Assembly: GCF_009498215.1 (NCBI RefSeq)
Contig: NZ_CP043498.1
Span: forward strand, 1,240,001-1,304,000
Length of the DNA stretch: 64,000 bases
From: Rhizobium grahamii
GTDB lineage: Bacteria; Pseudomonadota; Alphaproteobacteria; Rhizobiales; Rhizobiaceae
Direction of reading: 5' to 3'
Shown here piece by piece: positions 8,723-18,121 of the stretch. Under the pieces are notes generated by a model. That model searched no databases, was not told where the DNA came from, and was given only the letters and a program-made list of their open reading frames with translations. Both the position numbers and the translations under genes were made by a program. How positions within the stretch are numbered: the stretch's first letter is position 1; the number at the start of each line of letters is the position of its first letter.

Positions 8723-9337
8723 ATGCAGAATTCACAGAGCCATCTTGCATATCTTGCGCTTGAGCATGCGATCGTCACGTTGGCCTTGCCACCGGGCGCA
8801 TACGTCACCGAGAAAGAGCTAATCGAGCTCGCGGGCCATGGCCGAACCCCTGTTAGGGAGGCGGTGCAGAAGCTCGCTTGGCAGCGGCTGATCATGGTCA
8901 AGCCGAGGGTCGGCCTTCAGGTTGCGGAAATTCGGCCCGGCGATCACGGTCACGTCATGCAGGTGCGCGGCGAGCTTGAACCGATCGCAGCCGCTCTTGT
9001 TGCCGAGCACGCGGACGAGGAACAGCGTCAGCAGCTGGCCGATTGCGCGGCGAAGATGAAAAGCTGTACCGCGAGCCGCGATCTCGAAGCGTTCTTCGCC
9101 GCCGACAAGGCATTCGACGAAATTCTGGAAGACGCCTGTCCGAATGTCTTCATCACCTCCGCCCTGGCGCCGGTGCAGACCCACTCGCGACGCCTGTGGT
9201 ACTCGACCGCGAATTCAGACCGAATGGATCAGTCGATCTCGCTTCATACCGACGCCATGCACGCCATTCATCGCGGCGACGCAGCGGAAGCGCATAGAAC
9301 GATGGCGGTCCTGATTGGATATCTGAGCGGCAAATGA
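8723..9337 (+). CDS. GntR family transcriptional regulator (FCD type)
   Basis: The N-terminal winged helix-turn-helix spans about residues 8-72 (LPPGAYVTEKELIELAGHGRTPVREAVQKL is the classic GntR recognition region; the segment GRTPVREAVQKL is diagnostic). A helical effector domain of FCD type follows, ending in the conserved His-containing helix (HTDAMHAIHRGDAAEAHRTM). The ATG at 8723 directly follows an in-frame TTG; the ATG is preferred. It is not in an operon: a terminator hairpin follows and the next gene is convergent. The inverted repeat upstream suggests autoregulation. The target and ligand are unknown. Confidence 0.87.
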   Translation: MQNSQSHLAYLALEHAIVTLALPPGAYVTEKELIELAGHGRTPVREAVQKLAWQRLIMVKPRVGLQVAEIRPGDHGHVMQVRGELEPIAAALVAEHADEEQRQQLADCAAKMKSCTASRDLEAFFAADKAFDEILEDACPNVFITSALAPVQTHSRRLWYSTANSDRMDQSISLHTDAMHAIHRGDAAEAHRTMAVLIGYLSGK

Positions 9338-9339
9338 AA

Positions 9340-9361
9340 ACGGCCCCGTTTCCGGGGCCGT
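9340..9361 (-). terminator. Rho-independent terminator (serves fpr; possibly bidirectional)
   Basis: A perfect 8-bp stem ACGGCCCC (9340-9347) with GGGGCCGT (9354-9361). On the reverse strand it is followed by TTTTC, fitting termination of the ferredoxin reductase gene. It also sits just after the stop of the convergent GntR gene. Confidence 0.85.
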
Positions 9362-9371
9362 GAAGCTTGGA

Positions 9372-10184
9372 TCAGCCGACGAAGGCTCGTTCGATGACGA
9401 ATTCGGCGGGTTTGCTGTTCGCACCCTCCTCAAGGCCCGCCTTTTCCAGAAGCTCTTTCGTATCCTTGAGCATCGCGGACGAGCCGCAGATCATGCCGCG
9501 GTCGATTGCCGGATCGAGAGGAGGCACGCCGAGGTCCGTGAACAGCTTGCCCGACGCCATCAGGTCGGTGATGCGGCCGCGATATTCGAAATCCTCGCGC
9601 GTGACGGTCGCATAGTGACGCAACTTGTCGCCGACGACTTCCTTCAGGATTTCGTCGTTCTGGATTTCGTGCACGAGGTCGAAACCGTACTTCAGTTCGG
9701 CAACATCACGCGTCGTATGGGTCAGAATGACTTCCTCAAACTGCTCGTAGGTGTCCGGATCGCGGATAAGGCTCGCAAATGGCGCAATCCCGGTTCCTGT
9801 CGAGAACATGTAGAGGCGGCGGCCGGGGGTCAGCGCGTCGAGGACGAGCGTGCCTGTCGGCTTCTTGCGCATCAGAACCTGATCGCCGGGCTTGATGGCC
9901 TGCAGATGCGAGGTGAGCGGGCCATCCGGCACCTTGATCGAGAAGAATTCGAGTTCTTCCGCCCAGGAAGGGCTAGCGATCGAATAGGCGCGGAAAATCG
10001 GCTTGCCTTCGACCATCAGGCCGATCATCGCGAACTCGCCGGAACGGAAGCGGAAACCTTGCGGACGCGTCATCGTGAAGCGGAAAAGGCGATCCGTATA
10101 ATGCGTTACGCTCAGTACCGTCTCGGCGTACACGCCGGCGGGAATGGGAGAGGCGAATTCTTCGGTCTTTGCAGGGGCGTTCAT
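9372..10184 (-). CDS. fpr: Ferredoxin-NADP+ reductase
   Basis: A 270-residue flavoprotein of the bacterial subclass I FPR family that moves electrons between NADPH and ferredoxin or flavodoxin. The FAD-binding motif RAYSIAS is at about residue 66, the NADP-binding loop MFSTGTGIAPFAS at about residue 130, and the C-terminal tail ends ERAFVG, the short extension typical of this subclass. Start ATG at 10184. It stands alone with its own terminator. In related bacteria it is linked to oxidative-stress and iron metabolism; no regulatory site is evident here. Confidence 0.93.
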   Translation of the reverse strand: MNAPAKTEEFASPIPAGVYAETVLSVTHYTDRLFRFTMTRPQGFRFRSGEFAMIGLMVEGKPIFRAYSIASPSWAEELEFFSIKVPDGPLTSHLQAIKPGDQVLMRKKPTGTLVLDALTPGRRLYMFSTGTGIAPFASLIRDPDTYEQFEEVILTHTTRDVAELKYGFDLVHEIQNDEILKEVVGDKLRHYATVTREDFEYRGRITDLMASGKLFTDLGVPPLDPAIDRGMICGSSAMLKDTKELLEKAGLEEGANSKPAEFVIERAFVG

Positions 10185-10432
10185 GCGCTGTCGGATCCCG
10201 TATTTCGTCGGATGATCTTTTTCGATGCGAGCGAGATATTACAAATAGGCATTGGATTAAAGGTATTCCATTCTTTCTCTGCCTGTTTGGGCGAAATATG
10301 CGTGTCATTGTCAGGATTCGACCTGCGCCACGGCATCATTCGCTTTTGCGCTGGCGAAGCGAACCAAAGGATGCATATTAGGCAAAAACCGCGCCTGCCG
10401 GGCGCGGATGCCAGTAGGCTGTTCGGGGAAAC

Positions 10433-11161
10433 ATGAAGATTTTCAATTACAAGCGCGTACCTTACGCGGAAATGCGCGCCTTTTCCGTCCATATTTTGAC
10501 GGCCTCCGGTTCATTCCTTGCTTTTCTTGGTGTCGTTGCGGCGGCGGAGCACCGATTTATAGATATGTTCTGGTGGCTGGGCCTTGCTCTGCTGGTCGAT
10601 GGCATCGATGGACCCATCGCTCGCAAGGTGCGCGTCAAGGAGGTTCTGCCGAACTGGTCGGGTGACACGCTCGACAATATCATCGACTACGTGACCTACG
10701 TGCTTCTGCCGGCCTTCGCGCTCTATCAAAGCGGCATGATCGGCGAGCCCTGGTCTTTCGTTGCTGCCGGCATGATCGTGGTTTCCAGTGCCATCTACTA
10801 TGCCGATATGGGCATGAAGACCGACGAGTATTTCTTCTCCGGCTTTCCCGTCGTCTGGAACATGATCGTGTTCACGCTTTTCGTCATGCATGCGAGCGCC
10901 GCCACGGCGCTTGTGGTCGTCCTTGTTTCGGTTGTGCTGACGTTCCTGCCGATCAATTTCCTGCATCCGGTGCGCGTGCAACGGCTGAGGCCGGTCAATC
11001 TCGCCGTCTTCCTTCTCTGGTCCGCGCTCGGAATGTATTCCCTGCTGAGCCACTTCGACATGCCGCAATGGGCGCTTGTCCTCTTCATCCTGAGCGGCAT
11101 CTATCTCTATTGCATTGGCGCGGTGCTGCAGCTCGTGCCGGCGCTCGGACGCAAGGGATAG
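10433..11161 (+). CDS. pcs: Phosphatidylcholine synthase
   Basis: A CDP-alcohol phosphatidyltransferase of about 242 residues with about eight membrane helices. The family motif DG-x2-AR-(x)n-G-x3-D-x3-D is visible as DGIDGPIARKVRV followed by GDTLDNIIDY. The N-terminus (MKIFNYKRVPYAEMRAF) and the topology match the rhizobial Pcs enzyme, which condenses choline with CDP-diacylglycerol to give phosphatidylcholine in the inner membrane. This lipid pathway is characteristic of rhizobia and relatives. The quinone oxidoreductase gene follows after 18 bases and may be co-transcribed. Confidence 0.9.
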   Translation: MKIFNYKRVPYAEMRAFSVHILTASGSFLAFLGVVAAAEHRFIDMFWWLGLALLVDGIDGPIARKVRVKEVLPNWSGDTLDNIIDYVTYVLLPAFALYQSGMIGEPWSFVAAGMIVVSSAIYYADMGMKTDEYFFSGFPVVWNMIVFTLFVMHASAATALVVVLVSVVLTFLPINFLHPVRVQRLRPVNLAVFLLWSALGMYSLLSHFDMPQWALVLFILSGIYLYCIGAVLQLVPALGRKG

Positions 11162-11179
11162 ACTGAAGGAACAGGTAGG

Positions 11180-12160
11180 ATGGCGAAAACGCAGGCGGTA
11201 GTGATGAACAGGACCGGCGGTCCTGAGGTTCTTGAATATGCGGATGTCGAGCTGCCGCCACCTTCTGCCGGAGAAGTGCAGATCCGCCACGCCGCAGTAG
11301 GTCTCAACTTCATCGACGTCTATTTCAGAACCGGCCTCTACAAGGCGCCCCACATGCCTTTCATAACAGGCAAGGAGGCAGCCGGAACGGTGACCGTCGT
11401 CGGGCCTGGTGTCGAAGACTTCAAGGTTGGTGATCGGGTTGCCTATGCCGGATCTGATGGTGCCTATAGCGTGGAGCGCAACGTAGAGACCAAGCACCTC
11501 GTCAAGGTACCCGATGGCATCTCGCTGGAGACTGCGGCATCGATGATGCTGAAGGGAATGACTGCTGAATATCTCCTGCGGCGCACCTTCAAGGTGGGGC
11601 CGGGAACGACGATCCTGTTTCACGCCGCTGCCGGCGGCGTCGGTCTGATCGCCGGCCAATGGGCAAAGGCACTCGGCGCCACCGTGATCGGAACCGCCGG
11701 ATCCAGCAGCAAGGTCAGGCTTGCTCTTGAGCACGGTTACGATCACGTCATTGATTACAATACCGAAAACTTCGTGGACCGGGTCCGCGACATCACTGGC
11801 GGCAAGGGTGTAGACGTCGTCTACGATTCGATCGGTCGCGACACGTTTCCGCAATCGCTCGACTGCCTGAAGCGCTTGGGGATGTTCGTATCCTTCGGGC
11901 AGTCCTCCGGCCCGATCGAGAACTTCACCCTGTCGATGCTCGCACAAAAAGGTTCGCTCTTCGCTACGAGACCCACGCTTTTCAGCTACATCGCGACGCG
12001 GGAGGAGCTAACTGATTGTGCAAACATGTTATTTGATGTTGTTTTGAGCAACAAAGTGCGTATCAATGTCAATCAGACCTATCCGTTACGTGAGGTTGGG
12101 CGAGCCCACGCGGATCTGGAGTCCAGAAAAACTACCGGAACTACGCTGCTGATCCCATAA
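11180..12160 (+). CDS. NADPH:quinone oxidoreductase (zinc-less MDR family)
   Basis: A 326-residue medium-chain dehydrogenase/reductase of the quinone oxidoreductase (QorA) group. The N-terminal catalytic domain contains GLNFIDVYFRTGLY, a family hallmark, and the Rossmann fold carries AAAGGVGLIAGQWAKALGA at about residue 150. The zinc-ligand cysteines of alcohol dehydrogenases are absent, as expected for this class. A short leader with GGAACAGG precedes the ATG. It follows pcs closely. The physiological substrate is unknown. Confidence 0.9.
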   Translation: MAKTQAVVMNRTGGPEVLEYADVELPPPSAGEVQIRHAAVGLNFIDVYFRTGLYKAPHMPFITGKEAAGTVTVVGPGVEDFKVGDRVAYAGSDGAYSVERNVETKHLVKVPDGISLETAASMMLKGMTAEYLLRRTFKVGPGTTILFHAAAGGVGLIAGQWAKALGATVIGTAGSSSKVRLALEHGYDHVIDYNTENFVDRVRDITGGKGVDVVYDSIGRDTFPQSLDCLKRLGMFVSFGQSSGPIENFTLSMLAQKGSLFATRPTLFSYIATREELTDCANMLFDVVLSNKVRINVNQTYPLREVGRAHADLESRKTTGTTLLIP

Positions 12161-12202
12161 AGATCCTGAATGGGCAGGTCGGCAGAGGGAAATGAGGGGA
12201 AC

Positions 12203-13777
12203 GTGTCGTCATCGACTGTGCCGGCTTCCGGTGCGTTACTGTCGGTCCAGAAGCTGACAAAGCTGTTTGGCAGCTTCGCCGCCTGTAACCACATCGACCT
12301 TAATATCGCACCCGGCGAAATTCATGCTCTCCTTGGCGAGAACGGCGCTGGTAAATCGACATTGGTGAAGATGCTTTTCGGGGTTCTCGAACCGACCGAA
12401 GGTCAGATCCTTTGGGATGGGCGTCCGGTCTCGATCGGATCACCCGGCGACGCCCGCAAGCTCGGGATCGGCATGGTTTTCCAGCACTTCTCGCTCTTTG
12501 AAGCGCTGACGGTGGCCGAGAACATCGCCCTTTCGCTCGACGACAGCATTCCGATCAGCAGGATTGCCGAGGAGGCCAAGTCGCTGTCGCGGGCATACGG
12601 CCTCCCACTAGACCCTCATGCCCACGTCGCTGATCTTTCGGTCGGTGAGCGCCAGCGCATCGAGATCGTGCGAGCCCTGCTGCAGAACCCGAAGCTCATC
12701 ATCCTCGACGAACCGACCTCGGTGCTGACACCGCAAGAAGCCGACAGGCTCTTCGAAACGCTGTTCAAGCTGAAGTCCGAGGGGCGCTCGGTACTCTACA
12801 TCAGCCACCGCCTTGAGGAAGTTCAGCGCATCTGCGATCGCGCCACGGTGCTTCGACACGGCAAGGTCACGGGCGCTTGCGACCCGCGACAGGAGACACC
12901 TGCGTCGCTCGCCCGCATGATGGTCGGCAGCGATGTCGCAACCGTCAGCCATCCCGAGCGTGGCAACAAGGGCGACGTCCAGCTCCTCGTATCGAAGCTC
13001 TCTGTCGCGCCGCGTACCCCCTTCGCCATGCCGTTGAAAGACGTGTCGCTTGCGGTACGCTCAGGGGAAATCCTGGCGATCGCAGGCGTTGCCGGGAATG
13101 GACAGGGCGAGCTTTTCGATGCGCTGTCGGGGGAGTATCCGGTTTCAAATCCGGACGCCGTCAAGATCCGTAGCAAGTCCGTCGGCACGCAGGGTATCAC
13201 CGCACGCCGCCTGCTCGGTGCCGGTTTCGTGCCCGAGGAACGGCACGGGCATGCCGCGGTGTCTGCCATGAAGCTCTCCGACAATCTCGTGCTGGCGCGC
13301 AGCCAGTCGGATCGGAAGGCGTTTCTAGGGGGCGGCCTTCTCAAAGTCATTCGCCGCGGTGCCGTCAAGAATGCGACGAAGCGCATTTCGGACGAAATGG
13401 ATGTCCGCAAGAGCGGTGAAGATCCGGCCGCGGGCTCACTGTCCGGCGGCAACCTTCAGAAGTTCATCGTCGGGCGCGAGCTCGATCGCGAACCGGCTGT
13501 GCTTGTGGTCAATCAGCCCACCTGGGGCGTCGATGCCGGAGCGGCAAGCCGTATCAGACAGGCTCTCGTGGATCTCGCCCGCAGAGGGTCGGCGGTCGTC
13601 GTCATCAGTCAGGACCTCGACGAGATATTCGAGGTCGCTACAGAGATTGCAGTCATATCGGAAGGTCGCCTGTCACAGCCGTTTGCAGCGGGCGAACTGT
13701 CGCGTGAAAAAATCGGCCTCCTGATGGGCGGTCTGCATGAAAGCAAGACCGCATCGGAGGCGGCCAATGCGTATTGA
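12203..13777 (+). CDS. BMP-type ABC importer, ATP-binding protein (two ATPase domains)
   Basis: A tandem ATPase of the nucleoside/purine (NupA/YufO-like) importer family, about 524 residues from the GTG at 12203, which has GAGG five bases upstream; an in-frame ATG at 12170 lacks a ribosome-binding site. The first domain has Walker A GENGAGKST, signature LSVGERQRIEIV and Walker B LIILDEPTSVL. The second has a degenerate Walker A (GVAGNGQGELFDAL), signature LSGGNLQKFIVGREL and the family-type Walker B VLVVNQPTWGVD. Two permease genes and a BMP-type binding protein follow, giving a complete importer operon. Substrates in characterised relatives are nucleosides or purines; the substrate here is inferred. 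Confidence 0.9.
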   Translation: MSSSTVPASGALLSVQKLTKLFGSFAACNHIDLNIAPGEIHALLGENGAGKSTLVKMLFGVLEPTEGQILWDGRPVSIGSPGDARKLGIGMVFQHFSLFEALTVAENIALSLDDSIPISRIAEEAKSLSRAYGLPLDPHAHVADLSVGERQRIEIVRALLQNPKLIILDEPTSVLTPQEADRLFETLFKLKSEGRSVLYISHRLEEVQRICDRATVLRHGKVTGACDPRQETPASLARMMVGSDVATVSHPERGNKGDVQLLVSKLSVAPRTPFAMPLKDVSLAVRSGEILAIAGVAGNGQGELFDALSGEYPVSNPDAVKIRSKSVGTQGITARRLLGAGFVPEERHGHAAVSAMKLSDNLVLARSQSDRKAFLGGGLLKVIRRGAVKNATKRISDEMDVRKSGEDPAAGSLSGGNLQKFIVGRELDREPAVLVVNQPTWGVDAGAASRIRQALVDLARRGSAVVVISQDLDEIFEVATEIAVISEGRLSQPFAAGELSREKIGLLMGGLHESKTASEAANAY

Positions 13778-14852
13778 ACTCGAACGGCGTCCGCAGGCCT
13801 CCAAGCTCTATGGATTTGTTTCGCCGCTGCTGGCGTTGGTGCTGACGCTCGCTGCCGGCGCGATCATGTTCGTCATTCTCGGCAAGGATCCTGTGGAGGC
13901 GCTGGACGCATTCTTCCTGGAGCCGCTGCTGGAAGTCTGGTCGCTGCATGAGCTCGCCGTAAAGGCGGCGCCGCTGATCATGATCGGCGTCGGTCTCGCG
14001 GTCTGCTATCGCTCGAACAACTGGAATATCGGCGCCGAGGGCCAGTTTACCGTCGGTGCGATCACCGGCTCCATTCTGCCGATCCTGTTCACCGAGTGGC
14101 ATTCGCCAATGGTACTGCCGCTGATGCTGATCATGGGTGCGATCGGTGGCGCGCTCTTTGCGGCGATACCGGCACTGCTCAAGGCACACTTCAACACCAA
14201 CGAAATCCTGACGAGCCTGATGCTCGTCTACATCGCACAGCTGTTTCTCGACTGGCTTATCCGTGGGTCATGGCGAAATCCGGAAGGGTTCAACTTTCCG
14301 GAAAGTGTTCCCTTCGGTCCGGAAGCGACACTGCCGGCGATCTGGGAAGAGTCCGGACGAGCGCACTGGGCGTTTGTCTTCGCGATCGTCGCTGCCATCC
14401 TCGCCTGGTTTATGCTGAAATACACGCTGCGTGGATTTGAGATCGTCGTGCTTGGGCAGTCCGAGCGGGCAGGGCGCTTTGCCGGTTTCTCGTCCAAGAA
14501 GATGATCTGGTTCAGCTTTCTGTTCTCGGGTGCTTTGGCCGGTCTCGCCGGCATTTCCGAGGTCTCCGGTTCCATCGGTCACCTCCAGCCTGCGATTTCG
14601 CCTGGCTATGGCTTCACGGCAATCATCGTGGCCTTTCTGGGTCGCTTGAACCCCTTGGGTATCATCGCATCGGGACTGGTGTTGGCGCTGACATATCTTG
14701 GCGGCGAGGCGGCACAGCTGTCGATCGGCGTATCGGATAAGGTGACGCGCGTGTTTCAGGGGCTGCTGCTGTTCTTTGTCCTCTCGTGCGACACGCTGAT
14801 CTACTACAAGATCCGCATTGTCTGGTCGCGCGTTCGCGGAGGCGCGGTATGA
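13767..14852 (+). CDS. BMP-type ABC importer permease 1
   Basis: A 361-residue integral membrane protein of the BPD_transp_2 (branched-chain/ribose-like) family. The ATG at 13767 has GGAGG seven bases upstream and overlaps the end of the ATPase gene by 11 bases. The family signatures RSNNWNIGAEGQFTVGAITG and FNTNEILTSLMLVYIA are present. The N-terminus resembles the larger permease (NupB/YufP-like) of nucleoside importers. It ends in an ATGA overlap with the next permease. Confidence 0.9.
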   Translation: MRIELERRPQASKLYGFVSPLLALVLTLAAGAIMFVILGKDPVEALDAFFLEPLLEVWSLHELAVKAAPLIMIGVGLAVCYRSNNWNIGAEGQFTVGAITGSILPILFTEWHSPMVLPLMLIMGAIGGALFAAIPALLKAHFNTNEILTSLMLVYIAQLFLDWLIRGSWRNPEGFNFPESVPFGPEATLPAIWEESGRAHWAFVFAIVAAILAWFMLKYTLRGFEIVVLGQSERAGRFAGFSSKKMIWFSFLFSGALAGLAGISEVSGSIGHLQPAISPGYGFTAIIVAFLGRLNPLGIIASGLVLALTYLGGEAAQLSIGVSDKVTRVFQGLLLFFVLSCDTLIYYKIRIVWSRVRGGAV

Positions 14853-15769
14853 GCATCTTCGAAGCCATCCTCCTGACAGTCATCACGGCGTCCACGCCGC
14901 TGGTCATCGCAGCACTCGGCGAACTCGTCACCGAACGCTCCGGCGTGCTGAACCTCGGTGTCGAGGGAATGATGATCATGGGGGCAGTTGCCGCATTCGC
15001 CGGCGCACAGCTCAGCGGCTCGCCATATGTCGGACTTCTGGCCGGCATTGCCATGGGCGCTCTCTTCTCCCTGCTGTTCGGTTTTCTGACCCTGACACTG
15101 GTTGCCAACCAGGTGGCGACCGGTCTTGCCCTTACCATTCTCGGCCTCGGCGTTTCCGGCATGTTGGGTGAAGGCTATGTCAGCGTTCCCGGCGTCCGTC
15201 TGACGCCGATCGTTGTGCCCTACCTGTCGGATATTCCGCTGATCGGCTCCGTGCTCTTCCGCCAGGACCTGACATTCTACTTGTCGCTCGCGCTATTGTT
15301 CGGCGTCAGCTGGTTCCTCTTCCGCAGCCGCGCCGGCCTGAAGCTTCGCGCCATCGGCGACAGCCACGGCTCCGCGCATGCGCTTGGCATCAACGTCATT
15401 CGCACCCGCTATCTGGCTGTGATGTTCGGGGGCGCGTGCGCCGGTCTGGCCGGTGCCCAGCTTTCGCTGGTCTATACGCCGCAATGGGTGGAGAACATGT
15501 CGTCCGGGCGTGGCTGGATCACCTTGGCGCTCGTCGTCTTTGCCTCATGGCGCCCGTGGCGTGTTTTCGCCGGCGGTTATCTCTTCGGCGCGGTGACGAT
15601 CCTGCAGCTGCACGCGCAGGCGTTCGGTGTTGGAATACCGGCACAGTTCCTGTCGATGCTGCCTTACGCGGCGACTATTGTGGTTCTTGTCATCATTTCT
15701 CATAATCGCCGCACGACGTTGATCAACACGCCTGCGTCGCTGGGAAAGCCTTTCGTCCCGGAACGTTAA
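14849..15769 (+). CDS. BMP-type ABC importer permease 2
   Basis: A 306-residue permease of the same fold, NupC/YufQ-like. The diagnostic segment ERSGVLNLGVEGMMIMGAVA is near residue 28, and LALTILGLGVSGMLG follows in a later helix. The start codon overlaps the previous stop (ATGA), so the two permeases are translationally coupled. The binding-protein gene begins about 50 bases downstream. Confidence 0.9.
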   Translation: MSIFEAILLTVITASTPLVIAALGELVTERSGVLNLGVEGMMIMGAVAAFAGAQLSGSPYVGLLAGIAMGALFSLLFGFLTLTLVANQVATGLALTILGLGVSGMLGEGYVSVPGVRLTPIVVPYLSDIPLIGSVLFRQDLTFYLSLALLFGVSWFLFRSRAGLKLRAIGDSHGSAHALGINVIRTRYLAVMFGGACAGLAGAQLSLVYTPQWVENMSSGRGWITLALVVFASWRPWRVFAGGYLFGAVTILQLHAQAFGVGIPAQFLSMLPYAATIVVLVIISHNRRTTLINTPASLGKPFVPER

Positions 15770-15819
15770 ACAGAAAAATGAGACGGGCTTCCGGAAACTT
15801 CAAACCAACAGGGGTTATC

Positions 15820-16893
15820 ATGAAAAAACTAGCACTTGCATTTGCCGCTTCGGCAGCTGCTGTTCTCAGCGTTGGCACTGGCGCGCAGGCAGCCGACAAG
15901 ACGAAGGTCTGTTTCGTTTACGTCGGATCTCACACGGACGGCGGCTACTCGCAGGCTCACGACCGCGGCCGCCAGCAGATCCAGGAAGAGTTCGGCGACA
16001 AGATCGAGACCTCCTACCTCGAAAACGTTCCTGAAGGCCCTGACGCCGAGCGCGCCATCGAGCGTCTTGCCCGCTCGGGCTGCAAGCTGATCTTCTCCAC
16101 CTCGTTCGGCTTCATGGACGCGACCGTGAAGGTTGCGGCGAAGTTCCCGAAGGTGAAGTTCGAGCACGGCACCGGTTACAAGTCCGGCCCGAACCTCGCG
16201 ACCTATAACTCACGCTTCTACGAAGGGCGCTACATTCTCGGCCAGATCGCTGCCAAGACGTCGAAGAACCACGGCGCTGCCTACATCGCATCCTTCCCGA
16301 TTCCTGAGGTCGTGATGGGCATCAACGCGTTCGAGCAGGGCGCCAAGTCGATCGATCCGAGCTTCAAGCTCAAGGTCATCTGGGTCAACACCTGGTTCGA
16401 CCCGGGCAAGGAAGCCGATGCCGCCAAGGCCATGGTTGACCAGGGCGTGGACGTTCTGACGCAGCACACCGACACGACGGCGCCGATGCAGGTTGCCGAA
16501 GAGCGCGGCATTCACGCCTTCGGCCAGGCTTCCGACATGATCGCGGCCGGCCCGAAGGCTCAGCTGACGGCGATCGTCGATACCTGGGGCAACTACTACT
16601 CCAAGCGCGTACATGCGCTTCTGGACGGCACCTGGAAGTCCGAGCAGAGCTGGGACGGCCTGAAGGACGGCATCCTCAAGATGGCCGACTACACCAACAT
16701 GCCTGACGACGTGAAGAAGATGGCTCAGGACACCGAAGCCAAGATCAAGTCGGGCGAGCTACATCCGTTCACCGGCCCGATCAACAAGCAGGACGGTACG
16801 CCCTGGCTGAAGGCCGGCGAGAAGGCCGACGACAAGACGCTCCTCGGCATGAACTTCTACGTTGAAGGCGTTGACGACAAGCTGCCGAAGTGA
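15820..16893 (+). CDS. BMP family ABC importer substrate-binding protein
   Basis: A 357-residue periplasmic protein with a Sec signal (MKKLALAFAASAAAVLSVGT, cleavage near AQA-AD) and no lipobox cysteine. It belongs to the BMP/PnrA-like family, known to bind purine nucleosides or purines; YVGSHTDGGYSQAHDRGRQQ and GTGYKSGPNLATYNSRFYEGRY are family landmarks. The ATG at 15820 has AGGGG upstream. It is last in the operon and followed by a strong terminator. A high share of preferred codons (AAG, CTG, GGC) suggests high expression, as is usual for binding proteins. Confidence 0.92.
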   Translation: MKKLALAFAASAAAVLSVGTGAQAADKTKVCFVYVGSHTDGGYSQAHDRGRQQIQEEFGDKIETSYLENVPEGPDAERAIERLARSGCKLIFSTSFGFMDATVKVAAKFPKVKFEHGTGYKSGPNLATYNSRFYEGRYILGQIAAKTSKNHGAAYIASFPIPEVVMGINAFEQGAKSIDPSFKLKVIWVNTWFDPGKEADAAKAMVDQGVDVLTQHTDTTAPMQVAEERGIHAFGQASDMIAAGPKAQLTAIVDTWGNYYSKRVHALLDGTWKSEQSWDGLKDGILKMADYTNMPDDVKKMAQDTEAKIKSGELHPFTGPINKQDGTPWLKAGEKADDKTLLGMNFYVEGVDDKLPK

Positions 16894-16920
16894 GCTGCTG
16901 ACGTTTATTCGCAGATGCGA

Positions 16921-16949
16921 AAGGGCGCCCCGTTTCGGGCGCCTTTTTT
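16921..16949 (+). terminator. Rho-independent terminator of the BMP importer operon
   Basis: The hairpin AAGGGCGCC / GGGCGCCTT with a short CGTTTC-like loop is followed by six T. It lies about 28 bases after the stop of the binding-protein gene. Confidence 0.9.
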
Positions 16950-17041
16950 GTTGCGATGCATACCATAAAGTGCATTTACAAAAGTAATACTATATGATTT
17001 TCCTTGTGTGTGCCGCGAGGAGGCGGCTTTGGGAGGAAATC

Positions 17042-18004
17042 ATGAAATTGAAGACTGCACTCTTGAGTGCCACGATTCTTGCTGCCTGCATGTTCGGTTC
17101 AGCGTCGGCTGCCGAACTCGTCGTCGGCTTCTCGCAGATCGGTTCTGAATCCGGCTGGCGTGCTGCCGAAACGACGGTCACCAAGGAAGAGGCCAAGAAG
17201 CGCGGCATCGACCTGAAGTTTGCCGATGCCCAGCAGAAGCAGGAAAACCAGATCAAGGCCATCCGTTCCTTCATCGCGCAGGGCGTCAATGCGATCCTGC
17301 TCGCTCCCGTGGTCGAAACCGGCTGGGATGCGGTTCTGAAGGAAGCCAAGGAAGCCGATATTCCGGTCATCCTGCTCGACCGCACGATCAAGGCGCCTGA
17401 GGATCTCTACCTCACCGCCGTAACGTCGGATCAGGTGCATGAAGGCAAGGTTGCCGGCGACTGGCTCGTGAAGACGGTCGGCGACAAGGCATGCAACGTC
17501 GTCGAGCTTCAGGGCACCACCGGTTCGTCCCCGGCGATCGCCCGCAAGAAGGGCTTCGAGGAAGCCATTGCAGGCAAGTCCAACTTCAAGATCGTTCGCA
17601 GCCAGACCGGCGACTTCACCCGTACCAAGGGTAAGGAAGTCATGGAAAGCTTCCTGAAGGCCGAGAACGGCGGCAAGGACATCTGCGCTCTCTACGCCCA
17701 TAACGACGACATGGCTGTTGGCGGCATTCAGGCGATCAAGGAAGCTGGTCTGAAGCCGGGCAAGGACATCCTCGTCGTCTCGATCGACTCCGTTCCTGAT
17801 ATCTTCAAGGCAATGGAAGCCGGTGAGGCCAATGCAACGGTCGAGCTGACGCCGAACATGGCCGGCCCGGCATTCGACGCGCTCGACGCCTACCTGAAGG
17901 ACAAGAAGGCGCCGCCGAAGTGGATTCAGACGGAATCGAAGCTCTACACCCAGGCTGATGACCCGAAGAAGGTCTATGAGTCCAAGAAGGGCCTCGGCTA
18001 CTGA
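17042..18004 (+). CDS. ytfQ: Sugar ABC importer substrate-binding protein (YtfQ-like)
   Basis: A 320-residue periplasmic binding protein of the ribose/galactofuranose class. The signal peptide is MKLKTALLSATILAACMFGS (cleavage near ASA-AE), and GGAGG lies before the ATG at 17042. The mature start ELVVGFSQIGSESGWRAAET closely resembles YtfQ, which binds galactofuranose in E. coli. It is the first gene of a ytfQ-ytfR-ytfT-yjfF operon. A stable hairpin separates it from the ATPase gene. The actual sugar in this organism is not certain. Confidence 0.9.
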   Translation: MKLKTALLSATILAACMFGSASAAELVVGFSQIGSESGWRAAETTVTKEEAKKRGIDLKFADAQQKQENQIKAIRSFIAQGVNAILLAPVVETGWDAVLKEAKEADIPVILLDRTIKAPEDLYLTAVTSDQVHEGKVAGDWLVKTVGDKACNVVELQGTTGSSPAIARKKGFEEAIAGKSNFKIVRSQTGDFTRTKGKEVMESFLKAENGGKDICALYAHNDDMAVGGIQAIKEAGLKPGKDILVVSIDSVPDIFKAMEAGEANATVELTPNMAGPAFDALDAYLKDKKAPPKWIQTESKLYTQADDPKKVYESKKGLGY

Positions 18005-18017
18005 TCTGACATAGGAA

Positions 18018-18046
18018 CCGCACCGGTCAGTCATGGACCGGTGCGG
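18018..18046 (+). other. Intercistronic hairpin between binding-protein and ATPase genes
   Basis: A perfect 11-bp stem, CCGCACCGGTC (18018-18028) with GACCGGTGCGG (18036-18046), and a seven-base loop, with no T-run after it. Such hairpins after binding-protein genes are known to protect the upstream message or partly terminate, giving more binding protein than permease. That role here is inferred. Confidence 0.7.
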
Positions 18047-18121
18047 AACTGCCGCGCAAGGCCGGGCATCATGTCCGACAGCTACGCGACAAGACAGTCA
18101 TTATCAGGAAAAGCCGCCTTC

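Noticed and set aside
10511..11947. A 478-codon reverse frame across pcs and the quinone oxidoreductase
   Set aside because: It spans two well-supported plus-strand genes and looks like GC-bias translation.
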